From the NCBI GenBank assembly GCA_002869585.1, contig PKUO01000021.1, forward strand, positions 1 through 64,000: a stretch of 64,000 bases of DNA, written 5' to 3'. This DNA is from Sedimenticola sp. (GTDB lineage Bacteria > Pseudomonadota > Gammaproteobacteria > Chromatiales > Chromatiaceae). Below the pieces are notes generated by a model. The model saw only the letters and a program-made list of their open reading frames with translations. It searched no databases and was not told where the DNA came from. Both the position numbers and the translations under genes were made by a program. This document shows positions 38,348 to 49,176 of this stretch, one piece after another; positions within the stretch are counted from its first letter, which is position 1, and the number at the start of each line of letters is the position of its first letter.

Positions 38348-39493
38348 TTATTCAAGCCAGAGCAGTGCGGTGTCCTTCAGGGTCTGCCACAGGCCGCCCT
38401 CGGCGATGTCGTCGAGGGCGATCAGTGTGGCCTCGGTGACCTGCTCATCGCCAAGGCTGACCTTGACCGTGCCCATCTCCTGATTCAGGCCCACCGGGGC
38501 GGTGATGGTGGGATTGATATTCATGCCCGCCGTCAGGTTCTTGTACTGGCCGCGCGGGATGGTGACATAGAGATCTTTGGCCAGTCCGAGCCGCAGCTGC
38601 TCCCTGTCGCCCTTCCATACCCTGACCTTGGCCAGCGGATCCAGGGCCCCGTAGAGGCGATGGGTTTCGTAAAAACGAAAGCCGTAACTGAGCAGCGCCT
38701 GGCTCTCCTTGGCGCGGGCGTTTTCGCTGCTGGTGCCCATCACCACCGAGATCAGGCGCATATTGTTTTTCTTTGCAGAGGCCACCAGGCAGAAGCCTGC
38801 AGCATCGGTGTGCCCGGTCTTGATGCCATCCACAGCGTCATCGCGCCACAGCAGCTTGTTGCGATTCTGTTGGGTGATTTCGTTAAAGGTATACTCCTTT
38901 TCCGAATACCACTGGTAATACTCGGGAAATTCCAGGATGGTCGCCGCTGCAACGCGGGTGATGTCGCGGGCTGTGGTGAAATGGGTGTCCGCAGGCAGGC
39001 CGGTACTGTTGACGAAATGGGTGTTAAGCATCCCCAGGCGCTGGGCGTGCTCATTCATCAGCTTGGCAAAGGTCTCCTCGCTGCCGGCCACGTGTTCGGC
39101 CAGGGCGACACTAGCGTCATTGCCGGACTGGATGATCATGCCTTTCAGCAGCTCCTCGACCGAGACCTGCTTGTTGACCTCGATGAACATACGCGAACCA
39201 GGCGTGCGCCAGGCCTTCTGACTGATTAGCACCTGGTCTTCCAGGTGAATGCTGCCGGCCTTGATTTCACGCAGCACCACATAGGCGGTCATGATCTTGG
39301 TAAGGCTGGCGGGCTCCAGTTGTTCATCGGCGTTCTCTTCGGAAAGTACGACGCCGCTGTCGAAGTCGATCAGCAGGTGCCCTGTGGCGGCGATCTTGGG
39401 TGGCGCCGGAACGGGGGCGGCATGTGCCTGAGCGAGAAACAGCAGCAGGCTGAAGAGGGTGGTGATCAATACGGATTGTTTGTGGAACGACAC
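38348..39493 (-). CDS. dacA: D-alanyl-D-alanine carboxypeptidase (PBP5/6 type)
   Basis: The enzyme trims the terminal D-Ala of peptidoglycan pentapeptides. The protein has a signal peptide (SVLITTLFSLLLFLAQAHA). The serine-protease-like penicillin-binding motifs follow: SLTK, SGN (IIQSGNDASVALAEH) and KTG (DGIKTGHTDAAGFC). A C-terminal domain and an amphipathic membrane-binding helix end the protein (LWQTLKDTALLWLE). GTG 39493 is preferred since GAGGAA lies about 10 bases upstream and it places the signal peptide properly; ATG 39541 adds 16 residues. Confidence 0.95.
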   Translation of the reverse strand: MSFHKQSVLITTLFSLLLFLAQAHAAPVPAPPKIAATGHLLIDFDSGVVLSEENADEQLEPASLTKIMTAYVVLREIKAGSIHLEDQVLISQKAWRTPGSRMFIEVNKQVSVEELLKGMIIQSGNDASVALAEHVAGSEETFAKLMNEHAQRLGMLNTHFVNSTGLPADTHFTTARDITRVAAATILEFPEYYQWYSEKEYTFNEITQQNRNKLLWRDDAVDGIKTGHTDAAGFCLVASAKKNNMRLISVVMGTSSENARAKESQALLSYGFRFYETHRLYGALDPLAKVRVWKGDREQLRLGLAKDLYVTIPRGQYKNLTAGMNINPTITAPVGLNQEMGTVKVSLGDEQVTEATLIALDDIAEGGLWQTLKDTALLWLE

Positions 39494-39627
39494 TGGGCTA
39501 GATTTCCTCGAATGCTGATGGAGAAGTTTGCTGTAGGGCAATATCCTCGTCTTTGCGTTGTGCTCTATTCAAACATTCTAACCTGGATCTGTGAATCTTT
39601 TCATACGGCCGGGTTGTGGCAATCTGA

Positions 39628-40467
39628 CTATTCGATCACAACATGGCTGTCGCTGATTCCCAGGTCGGAGAGGCGTGCGGTGACCAGATCCACCCGCTCG
39701 ACGTCGCGCAAGGGACCTACCTGGACCCGGTAGACTGCCGCGCCATTGTTCTCGGCTGCCTGGATTCTGATCTGCTCCGCGAGCGACGGACTGAGGCGCT
39801 GGCGCAGGCGATCGGCGTTTATCCTGCTGGAAAATGCGCCGATCTGGAGAAAAAGTGTCGGGTTCGGCTCAATCTCGATTGCCGCTGAGGCGAGCTGTGG
39901 CGCGGGGACCGGGGTCGGTGCTGTTTCTCCGGGTTGCACCACGCGGATATGTACCAGCCCGGTGCCCTCGTTGAGGATGCCCAGTTTGGTGGCGGCTGCG
40001 TAGGAGAGGTCGATGATGCGGTTGTCGTGGAAGGGGCCGCGGTCATTCACACGAACCACCGTGGTGCGGTGATTCTTCAGGTTGGTCACCTCGACATAGC
40101 TGGGGATCGGCAGGTTCTTATGCGCCGCCGTCATTTTGTACATGTCGTAGGGTTCGCCGCTGCTGGTCAGGCGTCCATGAAATTTGGTCCCGTACCAGGA
40201 GGCGATGCCCTTTTCCGAGAAGCCGTGGCTGCTATTCATGACATGGTAGCGTTTGCCGAACACCACATAGGTGTCGGGGTTGCCGCGCTTGCTGGGGCTT
40301 TCGTGCCTCGGCACGGCATCAGGGATGCTGTTTGGGTCCAGTCGCTGCGTTGGCGCGCCGTCCTCCGCATCTGGGCCGGTGAAGATCTTTGCTGGACGGA
40401 TAGTGCAGCCGGCAATCAGAAGGCAGGTCAGAAGGGTCAGCAGGCTGCTGTTTTTCCAGGTGTTCAT
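39628..40467 (-). CDS. rlpA: Rare lipoprotein A, septal peptidoglycan glycosidase
   Basis: RlpA is an outer-membrane lipoprotein that cleaves denuded glycan at division sites in some bacteria. The 279-residue protein has a lipobox (LLTCLLIAGC). A double-psi beta-barrel follows with GIASWYGTKFHGRLTSSGE, MTAAHKNLPIPSYVEVTNL and VRVNDRGPFHDNRIIDLSYAAA. A SPOR domain spans residues 205-279. Length and domains are complete. It is in the dacA-rlpA-mltB run, starting 4 bases after the mltB stop. Confidence 0.95.
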   Translation of the reverse strand: MNTWKNSSLLTLLTCLLIAGCTIRPAKIFTGPDAEDGAPTQRLDPNSIPDAVPRHESPSKRGNPDTYVVFGKRYHVMNSSHGFSEKGIASWYGTKFHGRLTSSGEPYDMYKMTAAHKNLPIPSYVEVTNLKNHRTTVVRVNDRGPFHDNRIIDLSYAAATKLGILNEGTGLVHIRVVQPGETAPTPVPAPQLASAAIEIEPNPTLFLQIGAFSSRINADRLRQRLSPSLAEQIRIQAAENNGAAVYRVQVGPLRDVERVDLVTARLSDLGISDSHVVIE

Positions 40468-40471
40468 GGGA

Positions 40472-41464
40472 TCAGCTGCTCCTCTTGCGTTTGAGTATTT
40501 CCTGGCTCAGCTGATAGACAGCCATGGCGTACAGGTTACTGTGGTTGTAGCGGGTGATCACGTAGAAATTGTCCAGTCCCAGCCAGTGTTCATCGGCAGA
40601 CTCGCCTTCCAGGCGGATCAGGCTGGCGAGGGCATCCGGGGCGGCAGGGGTATCCGCCACTATGCCCGCCTGTTGCAGTGTCGCGATCGAAATGCTGGGC
40701 TTCATGCCGGCGTCGATGAAGTGCTGGTGTGCTGCGGTCACCCCTTTAGCCTTGCCGGTAATCGGCTTGCCCGGGGTCCAACCGTGTCGGCTGAAGTAGG
40801 CGGCGACGCTGCCGATCACATCGGCATTGTTGTTGAGCAGGTCGCGTTTGCCGTCACCGTCAAAATCCACGGCATAGGCGCGGTAGCTGCTGGGGATGAA
40901 TTGCGGCTTGCCCATGGCGCCTGCATAGGAGCCGAGGGAGTCCCTGGCCGAGAGACCCTCTTCCTTGATCAGCAGCAGAAACTCCTCCAGCTGTTGACGA
41001 AAGAAGGCGGCGCGCTTCGGATAGCCGAAGGCCAGGGTGCTCAACGCATCGACCACGCTATATCGGCCGGCATGGCGGCCATAGCGGGTTTCGACGCCGA
41101 TGATCGCCACGATAATCTCGGGTGGCACGCCATAGCTCTGTTCGGCCCGGGTCAGAAGTTCCTGGTTTTCTTCCCAGAACTTCACCCCTTCCGTGGCACG
41201 CGCATCGTTGACGAAGATCGGCCGGTATTGGTGCCAGGGCTTGCCTTCCGCTGGCCGGCTGATCGCATCGATAATGCTCTGCTGGTACTCGACCTCCGTC
41301 AGCAGTGCTGACAATTGGGTCTGGTCGAAACCGTGCTTGGCGCTCATCTCCCTGGCGAACTGGTTCAGTGCGTCATCAAATCCAGCAGGTTTCGCCGCGA
41401 AGGCGGGTGACTGATGCAGTACGATTGCAGCGATGATGGTGACGATGGTTTTTCGCAGACTCAC
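40472..41464 (-). CDS. mltB: Lytic murein transglycosylase B
   Basis: MltB cuts peptidoglycan to 1,6-anhydro products. The 330-residue protein starts with a signal peptide (VTIIAAIVLHQSPAFA). The catalytic Glu lies in VAIIGVETRYGRHAG, followed by RREELEEFLLLIKEEGL-like and GKPQFIPSSYRAYAVDFDGDGKRDL (family signature). No lipobox Cys is seen, so this version may be soluble in the periplasm. It follows rodA by 12 bases. Confidence 0.94.
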   Translation of the reverse strand: MSLRKTIVTIIAAIVLHQSPAFAAKPAGFDDALNQFAREMSAKHGFDQTQLSALLTEVEYQQSIIDAISRPAEGKPWHQYRPIFVNDARATEGVKFWEENQELLTRAEQSYGVPPEIIVAIIGVETRYGRHAGRYSVVDALSTLAFGYPKRAAFFRQQLEEFLLLIKEEGLSARDSLGSYAGAMGKPQFIPSSYRAYAVDFDGDGKRDLLNNNADVIGSVAAYFSRHGWTPGKPITGKAKGVTAAHQHFIDAGMKPSISIATLQQAGIVADTPAAPDALASLIRLEGESADEHWLGLDNFYVITRYNHSNLYAMAVYQLSQEILKRKRSS

Positions 41465-41476
41465 AGTGTTGCACCC

Positions 41477-42616
41477 TCAGGTTGGCAGCAGTTTTCGATG
41501 GGTATGGATTGACATCAGGATACCGAATCCAGCCATGATGGTCACGATCGATGTTCCCCAGTAGCTGACCAGTGGAAGGGGGACGCCGACCACCGGCAGG
41601 ATGCCGCTGACCATGCCGGTATTAACGAACAGATAGACAAAAAATACCAGTATCAGCGCTCCACCCAGCAGTCGACCATAGGTATCCTGGGCCTGGGCGG
41701 CGATAAACAGGCCGCGCATGATGATGAACAGGTAGAGCGACAGCAGTACCAGAATGCCGAAGAAGCCGTGCTCTTCGGCGATTACCGCAAAGATGAAATC
41801 GGTGGTCCGTTCCGGCAGAAATTCAAGATGGGACTGGGTGCCGTTTAGCCAGCCCTTGCCATAGAGTCCGCCTGAACCGATGGCGATTTTCGATTGAATG
41901 ATATGGTAACCGGTGCCCAGCGGATCGCTTTCCGGGTTGAGAAAGGTCAGTACCCGGTTGCGCTGATAGTCGCGCATGCCCCACTCCCAGAGCGCCCAGG
42001 CGCTGGGTATGGCGACCAGGATCATGCCGCCAATGAAGCGCCAGCTGAGTCCGGCCAGAAACAGCACGAATATACCGGCGCTGGCCACCAGCAGTGAGGT
42101 TCCGAGGTCCGGTTGCTTGGCGATCAGCAGCACCGGGATCAGGATCATCAGTCCGGCGATCAGCAGGCGTTTCCACTGGGGCGGCAGGGCTTTTTCGGCG
42201 AGAAACCAGGCCACTACCATCGGTACCGCGAGCTTGGTCAGTTCGCTCGGCTGGAACCGGAAAAAACCGAGGTCGAGCCAGCGTTGCGCGCCCTTGCCCA
42301 TCTTTCCCGCCACCAGCACCGCTAACAGCAACAGGATGCTGGCGCCAAACAGCCAGGGCGACCAGCGGCGCAGGCTGGCCGGTGGCGCCTGCGCCAGAAT
42401 GACCATGGAGGTAAAGCCCAGCGCCATGCGCACCAGTTGGCGCTCTATCTGGGCAACGTCCTGGCCGCTGGCGCTGTACAGCACCAACAGCCCGAAGCCG
42501 CACAGGAGTATCAGTCCGGTGAGCAGGGGCAGGTCGAGATGCATGTCGGAGAGCAGACCCTCCGCTCTGGTCGGGTTGGATTCCGGCAGGCCGCTGAGGC
42601 GTGACTGTCTGATCAT
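41477..42616 (-). CDS. rodA: Rod-shape glycosyltransferase RodA
   Basis: RodA is the SEDS-family peptidoglycan polymerase of the elongasome. The 379-residue protein has about ten membrane helices with the SEDS landmarks LPLLTGLILLCGFGLLVLYSAS, RFQPSELTKLAVPM, KQPDLGTSLLV and FGILVLLSLYLF, ending in VGVPLPLVSYWGTSIVTIMAGFG. Its start overlaps the mrdA stop by 4 bases, so polymerase and transpeptidase partner are coupled. Confidence 0.97.
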   Translation of the reverse strand: MIRQSRLSGLPESNPTRAEGLLSDMHLDLPLLTGLILLCGFGLLVLYSASGQDVAQIERQLVRMALGFTSMVILAQAPPASLRRWSPWLFGASILLLLAVLVAGKMGKGAQRWLDLGFFRFQPSELTKLAVPMVVAWFLAEKALPPQWKRLLIAGLMILIPVLLIAKQPDLGTSLLVASAGIFVLFLAGLSWRFIGGMILVAIPSAWALWEWGMRDYQRNRVLTFLNPESDPLGTGYHIIQSKIAIGSGGLYGKGWLNGTQSHLEFLPERTTDFIFAVIAEEHGFFGILVLLSLYLFIIMRGLFIAAQAQDTYGRLLGGALILVFFVYLFVNTGMVSGILPVVGVPLPLVSYWGTSIVTIMAGFGILMSIHTHRKLLPT

Positions 42617-44454
42617 TGGCTACTCCCCAGCAGGTAGTGATCCATGATCTGCTTGGCGATGGGTGCGGCGACAGATCCCCCGTGACCGCCATTTTCCACC
42701 AGTACGGCAACGGCGATCCGCGGATGCTCAACCGGGGCGAAGGCGATGAACAGGGCGTGATCCCTCATCTTCTTATCAATCTTATCCTCATCGTACTCCT
42801 CTTCCTGCTTAACGGTGAAGACCTGGGCTGTGCCGGTCTTTCCTGCGATACGGTAGCTTTCCGTACGGATCAGCTTGGCGGTTCCGCGTGGCCCCTCTAT
42901 CACCTGGCTCATGGCGTGAATCACGTCATCCCAGTTGTGGTCGCTCTGGATCGGCAGGGCGTCGGTCGGCTCCGGCGGCAGGATCTGGATCGGCTCGTCA
43001 GGTCGTTTTCTCGCCTGCACCATGCGTGGTTTGTGCTTTTGGCCATGCATCGAGAGGGTTGCGGTGGCGCTGGCCAGTTGCAGTGGCGTAGTCAGGAAAT
43101 AACCCTGTCCGATACCGGTGATCAGTGTCTCACCAGGATACCAGGGGGCGCGGCGCTTCTCCTTCTTCCACTCCCGCGAGGGCATCAGGCCGGGCAATTC
43201 ACCGACCAGGTCGACCCCTGTAGGTTCACCGAATCCGAAGCGGCTCATGAAGGATTGCATTTTGTCGATACCCAGCTGATAGGCAAGATCATAATAGAAG
43301 ACATCACAGGATTGGACGATGGCATCTTCCAGATTGACCGAGCCGTGGCCCCATTTTTTCCAGTCGCGGTATTTGTGTGAGTGGTTCGGCAGCTGGAAGA
43401 AGCCGGGGCAGAACTTTTTCTGGTTGTAGTAGATGGTGCCGGTTTCCAGGCCGGCCAGGCCAAGAAAGGGTTTGACTGTGGAACCTGGGGGATACTGGCC
43501 GCGCAGGGCGCGGTTGAACAGGGGTTTATCTCCTGACTCCTGTAGCGCCTGGTAGTCTGTCGGGCTGATGCCCTCGACGAACAGGTTGGGGTTGAACCCG
43601 GGTTTGCTAACCAGGGTCAGGACATTTCCGTTCTGCGGATCGATGGCCACCGCAGCGCCGTTCTCTTCGCCAAAGGCGTTCATCGCCACGTTCTGCAGGC
43701 CCGCATCAATGGTCAGGTAGATGTCCTCACCAGGGACCGGGGGCTGGCTCTCCAGCACGCGAATCACCCGCCCCAGGGCGTTGACCTCGACATGCTGTAC
43801 CCCAACCATGCCGTGCAGCTGGTCCTCGTAGGTCTTCTCTATGCCATTTTTGCCGATGTAGGAGGTGCCGGAGTAGTTGGAGGGGTCGATCTCCTGCAGT
43901 TCCTTTTCGCTGATTCGTCCGACATAGCCGAGCACATGCCCTGTCTGGTCGGCAATCGGGTACTCGCGCAGTAATTTGGCCTGGATATCCACGCCTGGAA
44001 AGCGGTGACGGTTGACCGCAAAACGGGCGACCTCGTCCTCATCCAGGCGGATACGCAGGGGTATGCTGTCGAACCGGCGGCGCTGCTTTCTCAGGCGTTC
44101 GAAGCGCTTCAGGTCACTCTCTTCCACGGTGATGATCTCGGCCAGATCGGTGAGTGTCTGCTCAAGGTCCTGGACCTGTTCGGGGATGATCTCCAGACTG
44201 TGCGCCGGCAGGTTCTCCGCCAGCAACACCCCCGTGCGGTCATAGATCAGGCCGCGGGTTGGGGGCAGGGGCACGACCTTGACGCGGTTTTCCCGGGAGA
44301 GGGTGGTGAAGTGGCTGTGGTCGGTAATCTGCAACTGCTGCAGCCGCAGGATCAGGATCACCACGAGAATCAGGATGACCACTGCCGCGGTCAGTGCGCG
44401 GTGGCGGAACAGCCGGCTCTCTCGGAGGTAATTTTTGAGTGTGATCTGGGGCAT
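42613..44454 (-). CDS. mrdA: Penicillin-binding protein 2
   Basis: PBP2 crosslinks new wall during elongation together with RodA. The 613-residue protein has an N-terminal membrane anchor (LTAAVVILILVVILILRLQQL) and a pedestal domain with PPTRGLIYDRTGVLLAEN. The transpeptidase motifs are PPGSTVKPF (active Ser, near residue 325), QSCDVFYYDL and AGKTGTAQVF. It starts 52 bases after mreD. Confidence 0.97.
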   Translation of the reverse strand: MPQITLKNYLRESRLFRHRALTAAVVILILVVILILRLQQLQITDHSHFTTLSRENRVKVVPLPPTRGLIYDRTGVLLAENLPAHSLEIIPEQVQDLEQTLTDLAEIITVEESDLKRFERLRKQRRRFDSIPLRIRLDEDEVARFAVNRHRFPGVDIQAKLLREYPIADQTGHVLGYVGRISEKELQEIDPSNYSGTSYIGKNGIEKTYEDQLHGMVGVQHVEVNALGRVIRVLESQPPVPGEDIYLTIDAGLQNVAMNAFGEENGAAVAIDPQNGNVLTLVSKPGFNPNLFVEGISPTDYQALQESGDKPLFNRALRGQYPPGSTVKPFLGLAGLETGTIYYNQKKFCPGFFQLPNHSHKYRDWKKWGHGSVNLEDAIVQSCDVFYYDLAYQLGIDKMQSFMSRFGFGEPTGVDLVGELPGLMPSREWKKEKRRAPWYPGETLITGIGQGYFLTTPLQLASATATLSMHGQKHKPRMVQARKRPDEPIQILPPEPTDALPIQSDHNWDDVIHAMSQVIEGPRGTAKLIRTESYRIAGKTGTAQVFTVKQEEEYDEDKIDKKMRDHALFIAFAPVEHPRIAVAVLVENGGHGGSVAAPIAKQIMDHYLLGSSQ

Positions 44455-44506
44455 GGTGTCGGGCTGGGTCAGTTTTCCATTCGATTGATCGTGGCTGGAA
44501 ATGTTC

Positions 44507-44995
44507 CTAGCTCACCTGAAATTTCCGGCGCAGGTCACGCAGAATGATATATACCCAGGGCCAGAGAAACATACCCACCAGCGGTGGCGCCCAGTAGAGC
44601 AGGGTCGGTGGCGGTTGCGAGACCGCACCCATCACCCACATGGATACCAGCCGCTCAATCAACAGCAGAGCCAGCACCGTCAGCGACTGCTGCCAGAGCG
44701 GGAACAACCGCACCCGCTGGTGCATCTGGTAGGTGATGAAGGCGATCAACGCCAGTGACAGGGCATGCTGGCCGAGCAGGGTGCCGGTCAGAACATCCAG
44801 GATGATCCCCACCAGCCAGCCGACACCCACGCCGACGCGTTCCGGGAGGGCGAGGGTCCAGTAGATCAGCACTAGGGTGTACCACTGGGGGCGGAACATC
44901 TGGGCCCAGGTCGGGAGCGGCAGCACGGTCAGCAGTAACGCCACCAGAATGGTCATGACAATGACAAAGCTGCCGCGGCTGGGTGATAGGGTCAT
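44507..44995 (-). CDS. mreD: Rod-shape protein MreD
   Basis: The 162-residue protein has about five membrane helices and the MreD features MTILVALLLTVLPLP, WYTLVLIYWTLALPERVGVG, WLVGIILDVLTGTLLGQHALSLALIAF and a C-terminal helix WAPPLVGMFLWPWVYIILRDL. It bridges MreC to the rest of the elongasome. It overlaps the mreC stop by 4 bases. Confidence 0.94.
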   Translation of the reverse strand: MTLSPSRGSFVIVMTILVALLLTVLPLPTWAQMFRPQWYTLVLIYWTLALPERVGVGVGWLVGIILDVLTGTLLGQHALSLALIAFITYQMHQRVRLFPLWQQSLTVLALLLIERLVSMWVMGAVSQPPPTLLYWAPPLVGMFLWPWVYIILRDLRRKFQVS

Positions 44996-45924
44996 TGCGT
45001 CTCCCCGGGTTCGGTGACTGCCTGGCTACCCGCTGCGCTTTCGCTTTCTTCCGCTCCTGGGGTGCCGGCTTCGCTGTCGGTCACGACCTCCTCTTCATCG
45101 GGTGCAAACGGCTGAGGCTGATACTCCTCAAACGGGGTCAGTGTCCAGACCAGCAGCGCCTCGCGAGTTCGGTCGAGATGGGCGGTTGGGCGGGCCGTGA
45201 CGTTGGCGAAGTGCTGGCCAGGTTCGCTGTGTACCGAGGTGATCTCGGCCACCGGGTAACCCGGCGGAAAGCGGCCGCCCAGGCCCGATGTCACCAGCAG
45301 GTCGCCCACCTGGATGTCGGCGTTATTCGGCAGATGGGGTAGATCCAGTTCACCGATTTTGCCCGTGCCCATGGCAACGGTTCTCAGCCCGTTGCGGTTG
45401 ACCTGGACCGGCAGCGCGTGGCTCGCGTCGGTGATCAGCAGTACGGTCGATGTGAAGCGGTTGACGTGGATGACCTGGCCCATGACGGCGTTGGCGTCCA
45501 GTACCGGCTGGCCGGAATAGACCCCCGAACTGCTGCCCTTGTTGATCAGTACCTGCTGCTTGAAGGGGTCGAGGTCCACGGCAATCAGCTCGCTGATCAG
45601 TACCCGGTCGCCGACCTTGAAGGAGGATTCCAGCAGGTCACGCAGCCGCATGTTTTCCGCTTCCAGGGCAGCCAGCTTCTGCTGCTGTGCCTGGAGCAGG
45701 ATATTTTCTCTGTGCAGATCCTGATTTTCCTGGAGCAGACGGCTGCGCGTGGCGAAGGTCTCCGACAGCCAGTTGCTGGCTGAGAGGGGCAGATCGGCAA
45801 TAAAGTGCAGCGGGGAGACGATTACCGACAACAGCGAGCGCACGGTCTCGAGGTGATGCTGGCGGTGATCTATGACCATCAGGGCGAGCGAAATCACGAT
45901 TGCCGCGATAACGCGCACAATCAT
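44992..45924 (-). CDS. mreC: Rod-shape protein MreC
   Basis: MreC regulates PBP2/RodA. The 310-residue protein has a membrane anchor (VRVIAAIVISLALMVID), then a coiled coil around residues 60-95 (LLQENQDLHRENILLQAQQQ). A beta-rich periplasmic domain follows with NKGSSSGVYSGQPVLDANAV and SGLGGRFPPGYPV. The last 40 residues are an acidic Glu/Ser/Pro-rich tail that is probably disordered. It starts 86 bases after mreB. Confidence 0.95.
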   Translation of the reverse strand: MIVRVIAAIVISLALMVIDHRQHHLETVRSLLSVIVSPLHFIADLPLSASNWLSETFATRSRLLQENQDLHRENILLQAQQQKLAALEAENMRLRDLLESSFKVGDRVLISELIAVDLDPFKQQVLINKGSSSGVYSGQPVLDANAVMGQVIHVNRFTSTVLLITDASHALPVQVNRNGLRTVAMGTGKIGELDLPHLPNNADIQVGDLLVTSGLGGRFPPGYPVAEITSVHSEPGQHFANVTARPTAHLDRTREALLVWTLTPFEEYQPQPFAPDEEEVVTDSEAGTPGAEESESAAGSQAVTEPGETQ

Positions 45925-46010
45925 CGACGGTCCCTGTGTAAAGATCGGTTTAATCGGTACTCTGCCTCTGTATAACTGCGGCGGCGGTCATCGCAACAGC
46001 GCCGTCGTGG

Positions 46011-47069
<1,059 letters not shown>

Positions 47070-47151
47070 TTAGGTTTCCCGTGGGGTTGTATTCAAATGG
47101 GTTTAGGGATCATCGGGATGATACAGCCCCAGTTTGATCCGGTACAACCGG

Positions 47152-47157
47152 TATAAT
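47152..47157 (+). promoter_or_regulatory. Candidate -10 element for gatC
   Basis: A perfect TATAAT lies 153 bases before gatC in the mreB-gatC gap, preceded by an inverted CCGG-TACAA-CCGG. No good -35 sits at 17 bases. On the opposite strand TTGTAC and TATCAT with 18-base spacing could serve mreB. Both calls are weak. Confidence 0.25.
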
Positions 47158-47310
47158 CTAGCAATGTCGAGGGGTGATGGGCAAGAAGCACTCCCCACTT
47201 AATTGTCAGGAATTGGTAATTAATCGCATAAATGCCCTGCACTGTTGAGATCAAATGTGTTAATTTTCATCTTTTTTCCCCCTAGTTTTTAAAATCGGTT
47301 GGATAAGCAG

Positions 47311-47598
47311 ATGTCTTTGGAAAGGTCTGATGTAGAGAAAATCGCCCATTTGGCGCGTTTGGCCGTCAGCGGCGACGAGTTGGATGCCGTGGCCAGCGAT
47401 CTCAGTAATATCCTCGGCCTGGTCGAGCAGATGAATTCGGTTGATACCCAGGGTGTGACGCCGATGGCTCATCCGCTGCACATGTCACAACGGCTGCGCG
47501 ATGATGCGGTTACAGAAACCGATCAGCGTGACTATTTCCAGTCGATAGCGCCCGCCACCGAGAATGGCCTCTATCTTGTGCCCAAGGTTATCGAGTGA
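47311..47598 (+). CDS. gatC: Asp-tRNA(Asn)/Glu-tRNA(Gln) amidotransferase subunit C
   Basis: GatC stabilises the GatAB complex. The 95-residue protein shows [40 protein letters not shown] and [17 protein letters not shown], with the closing [14 protein letters not shown] 47311 gives the family length; a TTG 12 bases earlier is less likely. It is followed by gatA after 56 bases. Confidence 0.97.
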   Translation: MSLERSDVEKIAHLARLAVSGDELDAVASDLSNILGLVEQMNSVDTQGVTPMAHPLHMSQRLRDDAVTETDQRDYFQSIAPATENGLYLVPKVIE

Positions 47599-47654
47599 CC
47601 TGATGGCCGTTGCCGTCATATACCACAGTGCCTTTCCACCAGGATCTTAATTGC

Positions 47655-49109
47655 ATGCAAGACAAGAGTATTAGTGATCTGGCCGCCGGTTTGCGTTCCG
47701 GCGAGTACACCAGTGTCGAGCTTACCCAGCACTATCTGGATCGCATCGGCCGCTATGATGAGCGCCTGAACAGCTTCGTCACGGTGACCGGGGAGTCCGC
47801 ACTGGCGGCTGCGAAGGTCGCCGATGCCAGGCTCAAGTCGGGTGATGCGCCGGCGCTGACCGGCATTCCCATCGCCAACAAGGATATCTTCTGCACCGAT
47901 GGTGTCAGAACCAGTTGCGGTTCGCGCATGCTGGATAACTTTATCGCACCCTATGATGCCGGCGTGATCAGCCGGCTGAAAGATAGTGGTTCGGTGATGC
48001 TGGGCAAGACAAACATGGATGAATTCGCCATGGGTTCGTCCAATGAGACCAGTTTCTACGGGCCGGTGCGTAATCCCTGGGATACCGGGTTGGTTCCCGG
48101 TGGCTCTTCCGGTGGTTCTGCCGCGGCGGTGGCGGCTGGTCTCTGCGTGGCTGCGACCGGGACCGATACCGGCGGCTCGATCCGCCAGCCGGCGGCGCTC
48201 TGCGGCATCACCGGGCTCAAGCCCACCTATGGGCGTGTATCCCGATTCGGCATGATCGCCTTTGCCTCCTCCCTGGATCAGGGCGGCCCGATGACCCGAA
48301 GCGCCGAGGATGCCGCGCACATGCTGCAGGCCATGGCGGGTTTCGATCAGCGCGACTCCACCTGCGTGGATCAGCCGGTGCCGGACTATCTCGCGGGCAT
48401 AGATGCCGATCTCAAAGGGTTGAAGATTGGTCTCCCAAAGGAGTATTTCGGAGAGGGGTTGAGCGCCGAAGTGGCGGCATCGGTTGAGGATGCCATCGAC
48501 GCCTATCGGGACATGGGTGCCGAGGTGGTGGAGATAAGCCTGCCGAACACGGATCTGGCGGTGCCTGTCTACTATGTGGTGGCCCCCGCCGAGTGTTCGT
48601 CGAATCTGGCGCGCTTTGACGGTGTGCGCTTCGGCCACCGCTGCGAGAATCCCAGGGACCTTGAAGATCTCTACAAACGCTCACGGGGCGAGGGTTTTGG
48701 GGCCGAGGTGAAACGCCGTATCCTGATCGGCACCTACGCCCTCTCGGCCGGTTACTACGATGCCTACTACCTGAAGGCGCAGCAGATCCGGCACCAGATT
48801 TCCGACGACTTTGCCCAGGCGTTCCAGCAGGTGGATGTGATCATGGGACCGACAGCGCCCACCACGGCATTTGCCATTGGCGAGAAGGCGGATGACCCGG
48901 TCAGCATGTATCTGTCTGATATCTATACCATCGCGGTCAACCTGGCCGGGCTGCCGGGGATGTCGATTCCGGTCAAGCCGGTGGACGGAAAGCCGGTCGG
49001 ATTGCAGATTATCGGTAACTATTTCCAGGAGTCGAAGCTGCTGAATGTGGCGCATCGCCTGCAAATGGCCACCGATTGGCATCAGGCGAGACCAGAGGCG
49101 TTCAGCTGA
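47655..49109 (+). CDS. gatA: Asp-tRNA(Asn)/Glu-tRNA(Gln) amidotransferase subunit A
   Basis: GatA releases ammonia from glutamine for transamidation. The 484-residue protein has the amidase-signature triad: Lys76 in [10 protein letters not shown], Ser151 in [13 protein letters not shown] and Ser175 in [14 protein letters not shown] 47655 has AGGAT about 10 bases upstream and gives the family length; the frame is open 15 codons further up without similarity. gatB follows after 67 bases. Confidence 0.97.
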   Translation: MQDKSISDLAAGLRSGEYTSVELTQHYLDRIGRYDERLNSFVTVTGESALAAAKVADARLKSGDAPALTGIPIANKDIFCTDGVRTSCGSRMLDNFIAPYDAGVISRLKDSGSVMLGKTNMDEFAMGSSNETSFYGPVRNPWDTGLVPGGSSGGSAAAVAAGLCVAATGTDTGGSIRQPAALCGITGLKPTYGRVSRFGMIAFASSLDQGGPMTRSAEDAAHMLQAMAGFDQRDSTCVDQPVPDYLAGIDADLKGLKIGLPKEYFGEGLSAEVAASVEDAIDAYRDMGAEVVEISLPNTDLAVPVYYVVAPAECSSNLARFDGVRFGHRCENPRDLEDLYKRSRGEGFGAEVKRRILIGTYALSAGYYDAYYLKAQQIRHQISDDFAQAFQQVDVIMGPTAPTTAFAIGEKADDPVSMYLSDIYTIAVNLAGLPGMSIPVKPVDGKPVGLQIIGNYFQESKLLNVAHRLQMATDWHQARPEAFS

Positions 49110-49176
49110 TAATTCGCTTTACTGTCGTACCCGGCAAACAAATTCTACCCATTACCGATCTAAACTGGGGTTAAAC